From contig JAZNRP010000030.1 in NCBI GenBank assembly GCA_045590755.1, positions 1-28,950 of the forward strand: DNA of 28,950 nucleotides, given 5' to 3'. Under the pieces are notes generated by a model. The model did no database searches, was not told the origin of the DNA, and saw nothing but the letters and a program-made list of their open reading frames with translations. Position numbers and translations under genes: made by a program. Positions 15,871 to 23,461 of the stretch are shown here, piece after piece. Each line of letters begins with the position of its first letter. Positions within the stretch are counted from its first letter, which is position 1. The DNA is from SIG565 sp045590755 (lineage in GTDB: Bacteria; Bacillota; Clostridia; Oscillospirales; Acutalibacteraceae).

Positions 15871-16044
15871 TACCACACAAAATTCAATATGACATTTTGC
15901 AGAAGTTGTATTTTTATTTCGGTAAAAATGCGAACTTCTATTTTCGCATCTTCTGTGAAGTGTCGGAATTTTGTGTGGTAGCAAACCGAAGTTCCGCATT
16001 TTTCGGTGTGTGTAACTTCGGTTGCACACACTTTTTTATTTTTT
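15871..16044 (+). promoter_or_regulatory. Structured 5' leader with terminator and competing antiterminator (unrecognised class)
   Basis: The 5' part folds as a long imperfect hairpin: P1 pairs 15871-15885 with 15966-15980 (15 bp, perfect), and P2 pairs 15891-15905 with 15950-15964 (15 bp, three G-T). An inner stem (15906-15933) has a TTCG loop. Downstream, 16006-16016 pairs with 16021-16031 around a cTTCGg loop and is followed by 12 T in 13 bases (16032-16044), a textbook terminator. AACCGAAGTT (15984-15993) is complementary to 16014-16023, inside that terminator, so the two folds exclude each other. The Shine-Dalgarno of the next gene follows directly. This is the layout of an attenuator or riboswitch-like leader, but no known class motif such as a T-box bulge was found. 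Confidence 0.55.
16006..16044 (+). terminator. Leader terminator hairpin ahead of the PspC-like gene
   Basis: An 11-bp stem with one G-T pair is closed by a C(TTCG)G tetraloop and followed by a T-rich tract. It ends one base before the GGGGG Shine-Dalgarno of the following gene, so it would shut that gene off unless bypassed. Confidence 0.75.
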
Positions 16045-16057
16045 GGGGGAATTATAA

Positions 16058-17212
16058 ATGTCATTACAAATTTTAAATTATGCAAAATCTAAACTACTTG
16101 AAGGCGATTATAATATGGCTACTTCATATTATAACAGAGCAAAAAGTGAAGGCGTCGCCAACTGTGTTGTAAATTTGAGATATTTAACAAAAGAATATTT
16201 AGTTTTTCCTTTGGAATATGAAAATTCCAGTTATTATTTTGAACTATTGAGTGAACTACATAAAATAGCAGATAAAAACCCCGATTATACAAGTGAATAT
16301 GTATTAGCCCTAAATTCACTTATTAACATTAGAAGATTATTTATGAGAAGCTTGTCACTATTTTATTTTTCCGATATTTTAGTAACAGCGGTTGATTCCG
16401 TAGTTATTCGTGAGATTGCAGAACTTCAGCGATATATTAAGACAAATAAAAATGAGATTTTAGATAAAGATTGTTACGAAATAGAAAAATACATACCTGG
16501 ATTTAATAAGAAAAAACTTGCAAAAGACCTTAATATAATTGAAGCGTACTGTATGAATATTTTGCTTTCTTATACTGCAGAGCAGCACAGCATTTATCAG
16601 GGAAAACGTTATAGTGCTACTACTGTCGATTATGGTTATTTTTACAGCACCACTGTACGCGAGTCTGACAAATACTATAATTATGCAAACATAAAACCAA
16701 GAATGTTTATTTTAGGTTATGAAGCATATTATTACGATTTACTTGCGATTTACAAAGACAAATTAAAAGAAATAAGAAATTTTGACTCTCCAAAAGAGTT
16801 AAAAAAAGAGCTGACATCCTATGTAAAGCACACATATAAAAAAGATGCTTCTGCAAAGGAATTTAGACAGTATGCCAAGCATTTTGAAAAGCAGGATTTT
16901 TCAAGAGATTCGTGGTTTGGCTCAATATTTAAACTTTCAAAAGTCATAAATCCTTTTTTGAGAATTGACCCAACCCTAAAAATGATAGAAAGCAATGTCG
17001 GTTCCTTTGAATTAAATGAGTATTTCCCACAAAAAAAGTTTTTAGGTGTTTGCAGTATGCTTGCCGCAGGCCAAGGTTGGAAGGTAGATACTGTACGATA
17101 TATAATTGCGCTCCTTTCTGCCTTTGGTGGAATTGGCATTATGGTTTATCTTGCTCTTGGGGTTGCGAAAAAATTTGGATTCCATTTTGGTGTAAATATA
17201 GAAAGACCTTAA
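16058..17212 (+). CDS. Unknown protein with N-terminal TPR-like helices and C-terminal PspC-like membrane domain
   Basis: The 384-residue protein has no family that I recognise as a whole. The first 40 residues (LNYAKSKLLEGDYNMATSYYNRAKSEG) look like one TPR-type helix pair. About 60-320 is tyrosine- and lysine-rich, predicted helical and soluble. The last 60 residues read KKFLGVCSMLAAG, then VDTVRYIIALLSAFGGIG and IMVYLALGV, which resembles the PspC domain (GVCgGLA...vR...GGiGilvYl) with a single membrane-associated hairpin. In the family PspC domains are linked to envelope stress; in this protein that role is inference. The start at 16058 has GGGGG eight bases upstream. The gene follows a terminator-containing leader and is visibly more AT-rich than the leftward operon, which may indicate acquisition. 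Confidence 0.7.
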   Translation: MSLQILNYAKSKLLEGDYNMATSYYNRAKSEGVANCVVNLRYLTKEYLVFPLEYENSSYYFELLSELHKIADKNPDYTSEYVLALNSLINIRRLFMRSLSLFYFSDILVTAVDSVVIREIAELQRYIKTNKNEILDKDCYEIEKYIPGFNKKKLAKDLNIIEAYCMNILLSYTAEQHSIYQGKRYSATTVDYGYFYSTTVRESDKYYNYANIKPRMFILGYEAYYYDLLAIYKDKLKEIRNFDSPKELKKELTSYVKHTYKKDASAKEFRQYAKHFEKQDFSRDSWFGSIFKLSKVINPFLRIDPTLKMIESNVGSFELNEYFPQKKFLGVCSMLAAGQGWKVDTVRYIIALLSAFGGIGIMVYLALGVAKKFGFHFGVNIERP

Positions 17213-17246
17213 ACTCCCTATGCATTTTAAATATTTATTTAAAAAA

Positions 17247-17280
17247 GGACTTCACCATAAAGTGAAGTCCCTTTTAATTT
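17247..17280 (+). terminator. Terminator of the PspC-like gene
   Basis: A 9-bp stem, GGACTTCAC paired with GTGAAGTCC (17247-17255 and 17262-17270), has a six-base loop and is followed by CTTTTAATTTTT. An A-rich left flank means it could also work on the opposite strand. Confidence 0.8.
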
Positions 17281-17288
17281 TTATGCCC

Positions 17289-17317
17289 TTGACCGAAATG
17301 TAAAAATAATATATAAT
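17289..17317 (+). promoter_or_regulatory. Sigma-A promoter of the tyrosine phosphatase gene
   Basis: TTGACC (17289-17294), a 17-base spacer and TATAAT (17312-17317) are followed 30 bases later by the ATG, with GAGGT between. Confidence 0.88.
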
Positions 17318-17347
17318 TTTTGTATAAACTATTTTTAGAGGTACTGT

Positions 17348-18379
17348 ATGGAGATAAAACTTTTAAGTCCCGTTAATAACTCGGTAGTTAAAATTTCACC
17401 CACAATGCAGGATGAAATTTTGTCCGCGTTACCGAAAAGCAGTGAAATACTGAAGGATGATTTTGACTGGCGCGCACTTGTTGTCGGTCAGAACGATTAC
17501 TCGGTGCCCAATTACATAAATTTTTGTTGGGGTATTTCGGGTAGTCTTGGGAATGTTCAAGAAATTAATTTACTTATTGCTAAAAATAAAGAATTTACAA
17601 ATGCTCACAAATATTCGGTTGCTCCCGGCAAAGCCTTTATGTCCGTTACTAACTTTAACCGCAATACTGAGTATTTCTGGAAAATGGAAGCATTAAGCGG
17701 TGGTGATGTGGTCTATGAAACCGAAACATATACTTTTACTACCGACGCGGCTTTACCCCAGTGGTATTTTGCAGACGGGGTTACAAATCTCAGAGATATC
17801 GGTGGTTGGCCGACGCTTGATGATAAAACAATAAAGGAAGGTATGGTTTTAAGGGGTTCAGAAGTTGATTTTAGAGAAAACAACGATGCAATCACTCATC
17901 TTTTTACAAAGGCATTAAATATAAAAACCGAAATTGATTTCAGATTTTCCGATGAAATTCACCATACCTTTAGAAAAATTCCAGGTGCCAATTATCACCA
18001 GATGCCAATTGTTTGCTATGAAAAAATAGCTTCTGACGAGCAGAAGCTAAATTTCAAAAAAATATTCAGTTTGTTTGCCGATAAGGAAAATTTTCCTATT
18101 TATCTGCACTGTGTCGCTGGCGCCGACAGAACAGGAACTGTAGTTGCCCTACTTAAAGCGTTACTCGGTGTATCGGAAGATGATATTGCAACCGACTATG
18201 AGCTTACTTCCCTTAGTATTTACGGCTCTCGCTCAAGACAGCACCATTCCTACAGTGCGTTTATCGGTTACTTAAAATCATTAGACACTAATCTAAAAAA
18301 TGCCGCGGAAAAATATCTGCTTGATTGCGGATTAACCAAAGAACAAATAACAGATATAAAAAACATTTTATTAGTATGA
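17348..18379 (+). CDS. Tyrosine-protein phosphatase family protein with N-terminal FN3-like domain
   Basis: The 343-residue protein ends in an IphP/Y_phosphatase3-type catalytic domain (about 140-343): NLRDIGGW (147-154), LRGSEVD, and the P-loop HCVAGADRTG with Cys255 and Arg261 (CX5R). The general-acid region is probably around RFSDEIHH. Residues about 50-132 form a beta-rich fibronectin/carbohydrate-binding-like module (INFCWGISG...NTEYFWKMEA...YTFTT). No signal peptide is visible, although such modules are usual outside the cell. Members dephosphorylate protein tyrosine or phosphoinositides; the substrate is unknown. It is monocistronic with its own promoter, and its last nine bases overlap the tail of the convergent htrA gene. 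No capsule kinase genes are nearby. Confidence 0.85.
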   Translation: MEIKLLSPVNNSVVKISPTMQDEILSALPKSSEILKDDFDWRALVVGQNDYSVPNYINFCWGISGSLGNVQEINLLIAKNKEFTNAHKYSVAPGKAFMSVTNFNRNTEYFWKMEALSGGDVVYETETYTFTTDAALPQWYFADGVTNLRDIGGWPTLDDKTIKEGMVLRGSEVDFRENNDAITHLFTKALNIKTEIDFRFSDEIHHTFRKIPGANYHQMPIVCYEKIASDEQKLNFKKIFSLFADKENFPIYLHCVAGADRTGTVVALLKALLGVSEDDIATDYELTSLSIYGSRSRQHHSYSAFIGYLKSLDTNLKNAAEKYLLDCGLTKEQITDIKNILLV

Positions 18380-19591
18380 GTTGTTTGAGCCTACAGTTAC
18401 ATTTGTGTAATAATATTTTCCGGCACGGTAAATTTTAACCCGTACAACATCCCCCGGCTTTGAAGCCGCTACAGCATCATTAAGCATTGAATAATCAGAT
18501 ATTGCAACATCGCCGTAGCTAATAATTATATCTCCGCTTCTGATTCCGCTTTTTTCTGCAGGGCCGTCACTCATAACACTTTTTACAACGGCGCCTACAG
18601 GGTAATCCATTCTTTCCAGAATTTTGGCGGTATATTTTTCATTAATTGTAACACCTATATAGGGATTAGGCTCATACTCGCGTGCAATAATTTTATCGCA
18701 CACTTCAACTACCGTATCAATCGGTATAGCAAAGCCCATACCTTCATATTCGGTAGCGGCGATTTTAGAACTGTTAACGCCGATTAATTGACCTTTAGTA
18801 TTAACCAATGCACCGCCCGAGTTTCCCGGGTTTATTGCGGCATCGGTCTGAATCAAATTAACGCTATCATCCGATGAACTATCGGAAATCACGCGGTTAA
18901 GTCCGCTTATAATTCCATAGGTTACAGAACCCATAAATTCAAGTCCACCGGGACTTCCTATTGCGGCAACATGCTGACCCACCTTTACTGAGTCAATGTT
19001 GCCTTTTTCTATTGCGATAAGGTTTGTTGCGTTAATTTTTATTACCGCTAAATCGTTTGTAATGTTATAACCTACAACGGAAGCCTGATAAGCATTTTCG
19101 GTATCGCTTGATAAATAGACTTCTATTTTAGAAGAATTTGAAGTCACCGCGCTTTCGATAACATGGTAGTTGGTTATTATATAGCCGTCAGATGAATAAA
19201 TAATACCTGAGCCAGAGCCAGTTGCCTCACTACTACCGCCAAAAAAGCTTGTGGTAGCAATTGTTGTAGCAATACCTACAACACTCGGCGTTACTTTTTG
19301 TGCTACTGCCTGAATTGCGCTTTCTGCCGTCTCATCGACATTAATATTTGTAATGCTCTGCCCGTTAGTTCCCCCACTGTTATTGACAGAATTACCCAAC
19401 ATAGTTTTATTATAGTTTATCATAACGCCTGCGGCGGTAGATGCACCTATTACTGCCGCTAAAAGCATACAAACAATAACGGTTACAATACTGTAGCCGT
19501 TTTTATTTTTTTCCTTTTTCTTCTTTGACGGCTGAAACTCCGAAAAATCATCATTTCCGAAGGTTTGATTATTTAAATTATCGTAATACAT
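18371..19591 (-). CDS. htrA: HtrA/DegP-family membrane-anchored serine protease
   Basis: This envelope quality-control protease of 406 residues has a charged cytoplasmic N-terminus (1-33) and one membrane anchor (about 34-58). A low-complexity linker precedes a trypsin-like domain with His143 (NYHVIE), Asp180 (NDLAVIK) and Ser258 (GNSGGAL). One PDZ domain follows (about 305-400, with SGIRSGDIIISYGDV). The catalytic triad is complete. AAGGTG precedes the ATG at 19591. It is the last gene of the yfmF-htrA row. In Firmicutes htrA is often under CssRS-type control; no such operator can be identified here. Confidence 0.95.
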   Translation of the reverse strand: MYYDNLNNQTFGNDDFSEFQPSKKKKEKNKNGYSIVTVIVCMLLAAVIGASTAAGVMINYNKTMLGNSVNNSGGTNGQSITNINVDETAESAIQAVAQKVTPSVVGIATTIATTSFFGGSSEATGSGSGIIYSSDGYIITNYHVIESAVTSNSSKIEVYLSSDTENAYQASVVGYNITNDLAVIKINATNLIAIEKGNIDSVKVGQHVAAIGSPGGLEFMGSVTYGIISGLNRVISDSSSDDSVNLIQTDAAINPGNSGGALVNTKGQLIGVNSSKIAATEYEGMGFAIPIDTVVEVCDKIIAREYEPNPYIGVTINEKYTAKILERMDYPVGAVVKSVMSDGPAEKSGIRSGDIIISYGDVAISDYSMLNDAVAASKPGDVVRVKIYRAGKYYYTNVTVGSNNSY

Positions 19592-19665
19592 AAAACACCT
19601 TCATTTCGTTTTTTTAATTCTATAATTAAAATATGAACAAAGAATTAAAAAAAACTACATAAAAT

Positions 19666-20427
19666 TTAAAATTTTCTGCGCTTTATTTTTACATAAGGCG
19701 CAACATCGTTTGAAGAGTTTTTATTTTTAATATCCGTAACAAAAGTATAAATTATATAACCTGCCACCACTGCAAACAAAATTATAGCCAAAAGAGCAAT
19801 TACAGAAGTGATTATGTCTCCAATATTCTGCCAACTGAAATCAGAATTTTTTTCAATAACAAAGCTTTCCAGCAACCTACTTTCTATATCGGCTGCAGTT
19901 GTTTTGCTGACTGTCGACGGAAAGGAAAGGCTAAGTGCATATATCTGTCCGTTTTTTACAGTGAAATACTGTGTGCCGTAAAAATCTCCGCCCTTATCTT
20001 TTGCTTCAAACTGAGTTTTTAAGAATTTAGAATTATTAAAGCTTTTAACCGAATAGATATTATCATTAACGATTTTTTGCGCAATTCGGTCTACCGAGCT
20101 ATCATCTAAAAGTGATAAATCCCCTACATTTTTAGCAAAATCGGTGTTAAGCACCTTTAATACTACTTCACTGCCGTTTTCCGTATCAATGGCGTAAACA
20201 GCTATATTATTAGTCTTAAGATAATCCTTAAAGCCTTTTTGTGTGAAATTAAGCTTTTTTAGGACATCTTCATTATTCTTAAGGTTTTCTGCTGTTAAGA
20301 CGGTATAATTTGAAGCTATTGTAATACTGAAATTATTTTCTTTGTCAGACAATGCGAATATTCTCACCGCAAAAAGATTTATCAGTATTAATAATACCGT
20401 AATGGTAGAGCAAATCCTTTTTTTCAC
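19666..20427 (-). CDS. Secreted or membrane-anchored protein of unknown function
   Basis: The 253-residue protein has a signal peptide (MKKRICSTITVLLILINLFAVRIFA), an extracellular domain of about 175 residues, a membrane helix (about 204-228) and a short basic cytoplasmic tail ending KIKRRKF. The outer domain opens DKENNFSITIASNYTVLTAEN and resembles in style the small mixed alpha/beta domains found in PsbP/DcrB-like proteins, but I cannot assign a family. I prefer the GTG at 20427 over a TTG at 20442, because GGGGA then stands eight bases upstream and the leader peptide becomes standard. It follows folD closely and precedes htrA. Confidence 0.75.
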   Translation of the reverse strand: MKKRICSTITVLLILINLFAVRIFALSDKENNFSITIASNYTVLTAENLKNNEDVLKKLNFTQKGFKDYLKTNNIAVYAIDTENGSEVVLKVLNTDFAKNVGDLSLLDDSSVDRIAQKIVNDNIYSVKSFNNSKFLKTQFEAKDKGGDFYGTQYFTVKNGQIYALSLSFPSTVSKTTAADIESRLLESFVIEKNSDFSWQNIGDIITSVIALLAIILFAVVAGYIIYTFVTDIKNKNSSNDVAPYVKIKRRKF

Positions 20428-20445
20428 TGTCTTCTTCCCCAATCC

Positions 20446-21294
20446 TTAAAACGATTGTTTTTTAGCCGCTAAAAGTGTGTTTTGCATAAGCATTGCTATG
20501 GTCATAGGGCCTACGCCTCCCGGCACGGGTGTTATGGCAGATGCCACATCCTTTACCGATTCAAAATCAACATCGCCGCAAAGCTTTCCGTTTTCATCCC
20601 TGTCCATTCCGACATCAATAACAACAGCCCCCGGTTTCACCATATCTGCCGTAACAAATTTAGCCTTGCCGATTGCTACTACCAAAATATCGGCACGGCG
20701 GCAAACTTCTTTTAAGTTCTGTGTCTTAGAGTGACAAACCGTCACCGTTCCGTTATTATGTAAAAGCAGCATAGACATCGGCTTACCAACAATATTAGAC
20801 CTGCCGAGTACTACGCATTCCTTGCTTGTAATATCGATGTTTTCATATTTTAGCATTTCAATTACACCTGCGGGTGTACAGGGTAAAAAGTCATAATCCC
20901 CTATCATTATCTTACCCACATTTGCAGGATGGAAAGCATCAACATCCTTTTCGGGATTAATACTATTAATTATGAGTTTTTCATCCAAATGCTTAGGTAA
21001 TGGCAGCTGACAGAGTATACCGTTTACCGAATTATCGTTATTAAGCTTTCCTATAAGTTCAAGTAGTTGTTCGTTTGTTGTATTTTCATCCAAAGAGTAT
21101 CTAAGCGAGCGAATGCCCAACTCTGCGCATGCTTTTTCTTTATTCGCCACATAAACCTGCGACGCTGAGTCGTTACCCACTATAATTACCGCAAGACAGG
21201 TCTCTTTACCTTCTTTTTTAAGTTGTTCAATTTCATTTGCGATTCTACCCTTTATAAAAGCAGAAATTTCTTTTCCGTTAATTATTTTCGCCAT
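20446..21294 (-). CDS. folD: Bifunctional methylene-THF dehydrogenase/cyclohydrolase FolD
   Basis: FolD makes 10-formyl-THF from 5,10-methylene-THF with NADP reduction. The 282-residue protein has YVANKEKAC (catalytic Lys), the GILCQLPLP loop, the NADP site VLGRSNIVGKPMSMLL and the C-terminal signature TPVPGGVGPMTIAML. I start it at the ATG at 21294, which overlaps the end of lgt by 17 bases; a longer reading from 21426 lies within lgt and adds 44 residues with no family match. Its product feeds Fmt and purine synthesis. Confidence 0.96.
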   Translation of the reverse strand: MAKIINGKEISAFIKGRIANEIEQLKKEGKETCLAVIIVGNDSASQVYVANKEKACAELGIRSLRYSLDENTTNEQLLELIGKLNNDNSVNGILCQLPLPKHLDEKLIINSINPEKDVDAFHPANVGKIMIGDYDFLPCTPAGVIEMLKYENIDITSKECVVLGRSNIVGKPMSMLLLHNNGTVTVCHSKTQNLKEVCRRADILVVAIGKAKFVTADMVKPGAVVIDVGMDRDENGKLCGDVDFESVKDVASAITPVPGGVGPMTIAMLMQNTLLAAKKQSF

Positions 21295-22177
21295 CTGTAA
21301 CCGCTTCCCCTTCTGTGTTCTCATCAATCTCGTTTTCTGTAAACATTGGTACATAAGCTTCCGCCTGTGTGTTTTTTCTTTTAAGAACATAAAGGAATAT
21401 TGCCGCACAGGTAAGACAAAGTGCAAACGAAAGTATTGATGAAACCTTTAATTTGCCTACAGTAAGTACATAAATATTTGGGCGCAGCAGCTCTAAAAAT
21501 CCCCTGCCGAAGCCGTACCAAATACCGTAGAGCAGTGTGTTTTGTCCCTTGAATTTACGGTTTTTTGCAAAATGCGTAATAACAAAGAATCCAATTATGC
21601 ACCAGATAAACTCATACAGAAAAAGCGGATGAACAAGTCCTGCGCCTACTTCTCTCACAGTACGGTCACTCATCATTCCCCACCAGTTACTACCCGTAAA
21701 GGTGCCGTATACTTCCTGATTGAAAAAGTTACCCCAGCGGCCGATGCCCTGTGCCAACAAAAAGCATACTGCCGCGATATCAAACATATCAAGAAAATTT
21801 ACTTTCCGTAATTTACACATTAAAAATCCGCAACCGAAGGCACCGATAACTCCGCCGTAAATAGCAAGTCCCGAAAAACCGCCGCCGTCAAAGCCGAAGA
21901 AATCGGAAATTCCGTTTAGCTTTTCGCCGTCAAAAATCACATAATAAAGACGCGCACAGAGTATCGCTACAGGTGTTGTAACGAGTGCTACATCCAACAT
22001 TTTATCGGTATCCAAGTCATACTGCTTTGCTTTTCTCATAGCGTAAACTACCACCAGTAAAAAAGCCAGAGCAATTGTAATTCCGTACCAGTAAACATCC
22101 CAGCCGTTACCTATAGGTATTGTAAAGGCTACGGGGTTGATATTAAACGGTATACCGAAAATAACACCACTATACAT
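21278..22177 (-). CDS. lgt: Prolipoprotein diacylglyceryl transferase
   Basis: Lgt transfers diacylglyceryl from phosphatidylglycerol to the lipobox cysteine of prolipoproteins at the membrane. The 299-residue protein has seven hydrophobic segments and the signatures GLAIYGGVIGA and GIGRWGNFFNQEVYG, whose Arg and Asn are important in the family. The C-terminal tail is an unusually acidic stretch (ENEIDENTEGEAVTDGENN) that overlaps folD. AAGGAG precedes the ATG at 22177. Confidence 0.95.
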   Translation of the reverse strand: MYSGVIFGIPFNINPVAFTIPIGNGWDVYWYGITIALAFLLVVVYAMRKAKQYDLDTDKMLDVALVTTPVAILCARLYYVIFDGEKLNGISDFFGFDGGGFSGLAIYGGVIGAFGCGFLMCKLRKVNFLDMFDIAAVCFLLAQGIGRWGNFFNQEVYGTFTGSNWWGMMSDRTVREVGAGLVHPLFLYEFIWCIIGFFVITHFAKNRKFKGQNTLLYGIWYGFGRGFLELLRPNIYVLTVGKLKVSSILSFALCLTCAAIFLYVLKRKNTQAEAYVPMFTENEIDENTEGEAVTDGENN

Positions 22178-22192
22178 TTTTATTATCTCCTT

Positions 22193-23461
22193 TTACTCTC
22201 TCGGTAAAATAACAGATAGCACCGATTTTTCTGTTTGTAAAGCCGAAAGATATTTTTCTACATCCTGTTTTTTCAGATTTTTAATAATTTCGAGTTCATT
22301 GAACACATCATAATCGCAAACTGCGGCATCTACAAAGGACATAACAATATCTTCTACATTGTTAAATCGTTTAACACAGCTGCCGTACACATCGCGTTTT
22401 ACGGCTTCAAAAATTTTATCGTCGATTCCGTCTTTTTTAAGCCGCGCAATCTCTTCGTTTATCAGTCTTGCAACCTCTTTAGGATTTGATGATTCGCCGT
22501 CAAAAAGCACTGCAGAATAACCGCGTCCTGTGAAAAACTCGCTATCAAACTCATCATTGATAAGCTGTTTTTCGGTTAAATCATTATAAAGCGGTGTAAT
22601 GTCACCAGCAATTACCTTAAGTAAGATATCGGTACATATTGTATCTATCAAGGTGGCCGCTTTTTCTGCTTTTAGCTTATAACCAAAGCAAAAGAGCGGA
22701 ATTGCTACATCCAATTTTTTCTCAATATATTCGCTAACTACTGTGTCGGGTTCATCTGGTAATTTTCGCTCAATCTTTACAGGCGGTGTACTCTTAATGC
22801 CTTTACTGATTTTATCTAACACATCGTTTGTTTTTACATTACCCGCAATACAAATAAACATATTCGAAGGATTGTAGAAGGTGTTGTAACATTCGTATAA
22901 CAGCTTATCGTCTATTTCCGCAATAGACTCAACCGTTCCTGCAATATCAATTCTTACAGGGTTATTGTGATACATAGCGCGCAGCGTGTTAAACAGCACG
23001 CACCACGAAGGACTGTCATCATACATCTTGATTTCCTGACCGATTATACCCTGTTCCTTTTTAACGGTTGCCGCCGTAAAATAAGGGCTTTGTACAAAGC
23101 TTAACAGAATGTCAAGATTTTCATCAAACATACTGCTGCAGGAAAACAGATAACAGGTCTTATCAAACGAAGTAAAGGCATTGGCATAAGCGCCTGTTTT
23201 TGCATATTTTGAAAAAGCGTCGCCGTCTTCACTTTCAAAAAGCTTATGCTCTAAAAAATGAGCAATTCCTTCGGGTACGGTAGTAAATTCACCGCCGTCG
23301 CGTGAAAATTCGGTATCAATAGAGCCATACTTTGTGCCGAATATAGCATAGGAAGTGTTAAAGTTAGGCTTCTCGGCTATATACACACGAAGTTCGTTTG
23401 GAAGCACTGTAAGAGAATAGCTTTCGCCCAATGCTTTATTAGTAAAATATTTAGTATTCAT
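22193..23461 (-). CDS. yfmH: M16-family metallopeptidase YfmH (EF-P modification-associated)
   Basis: The 422-residue protein carries the inverted zinc motif HFLEH at about residue 69 and a downstream glutamate region (QEIKMYDDSP), so it is the likely active partner of an M16 pair. In B. subtilis this pair (YmfF/YmfH) is linked to 5-aminopentanol modification of elongation factor P; the exact role is unclear. Its ATG overlaps the partner gene by 11 bases, and a G7 run serves as the Shine-Dalgarno. The two-domain M16 length is normal. Confidence 0.9.
   Translation of the reverse strand: MNTKYFTNKALGESYSLTVLPNELRVYIAEKPNFNTSYAIFGTKYGSIDTEFSRDGGEFTTVPEGIAHFLEHKLFESEDGDAFSKYAKTGAYANAFTSFDKTCYLFSCSSMFDENLDILLSFVQSPYFTAATVKKEQGIIGQEIKMYDDSPSWCVLFNTLRAMYHNNPVRIDIAGTVESIAEIDDKLLYECYNTFYNPSNMFICIAGNVKTNDVLDKISKGIKSTPPVKIERKLPDEPDTVVSEYIEKKLDVAIPLFCFGYKLKAEKAATLIDTICTDILLKVIAGDITPLYNDLTEKQLINDEFDSEFFTGRGYSAVLFDGESSNPKEVARLINEEIARLKKDGIDDKIFEAVKRDVYGSCVKRFNNVEDIVMSFVDAAVCDYDVFNELEIIKNLKKQDVEKYLSALQTEKSVLSVILPRE

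Noticed and set aside
15871..16044. T-box or other known riboswitch
   Set aside because: No T-box sequence, specifier loop or known aptamer core was recognised, and the downstream gene is not an amino-acid gene; kept only as an unrecognised leader.
15829..16085. Two overlapping leftward ORFs of 66 and 71 residues
   Set aside because: They lie antisense to the structured leader, lack good ribosome-binding sites and owe their openness to the inverted repeats.
19609..19653. 13-bp AT-only inverted repeat upstream of htrA as a terminator
   Set aside because: The stem has almost no G-C pairs and no T tract follows on the minus strand; in this AT-rich context chance is likely.
21295..21426. N-terminal extension of FolD by 44 residues
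   Set aside because: The extension lies wholly inside lgt coding sequence in another frame and has no match to FolD; the ATG at 21294 gives the family length.
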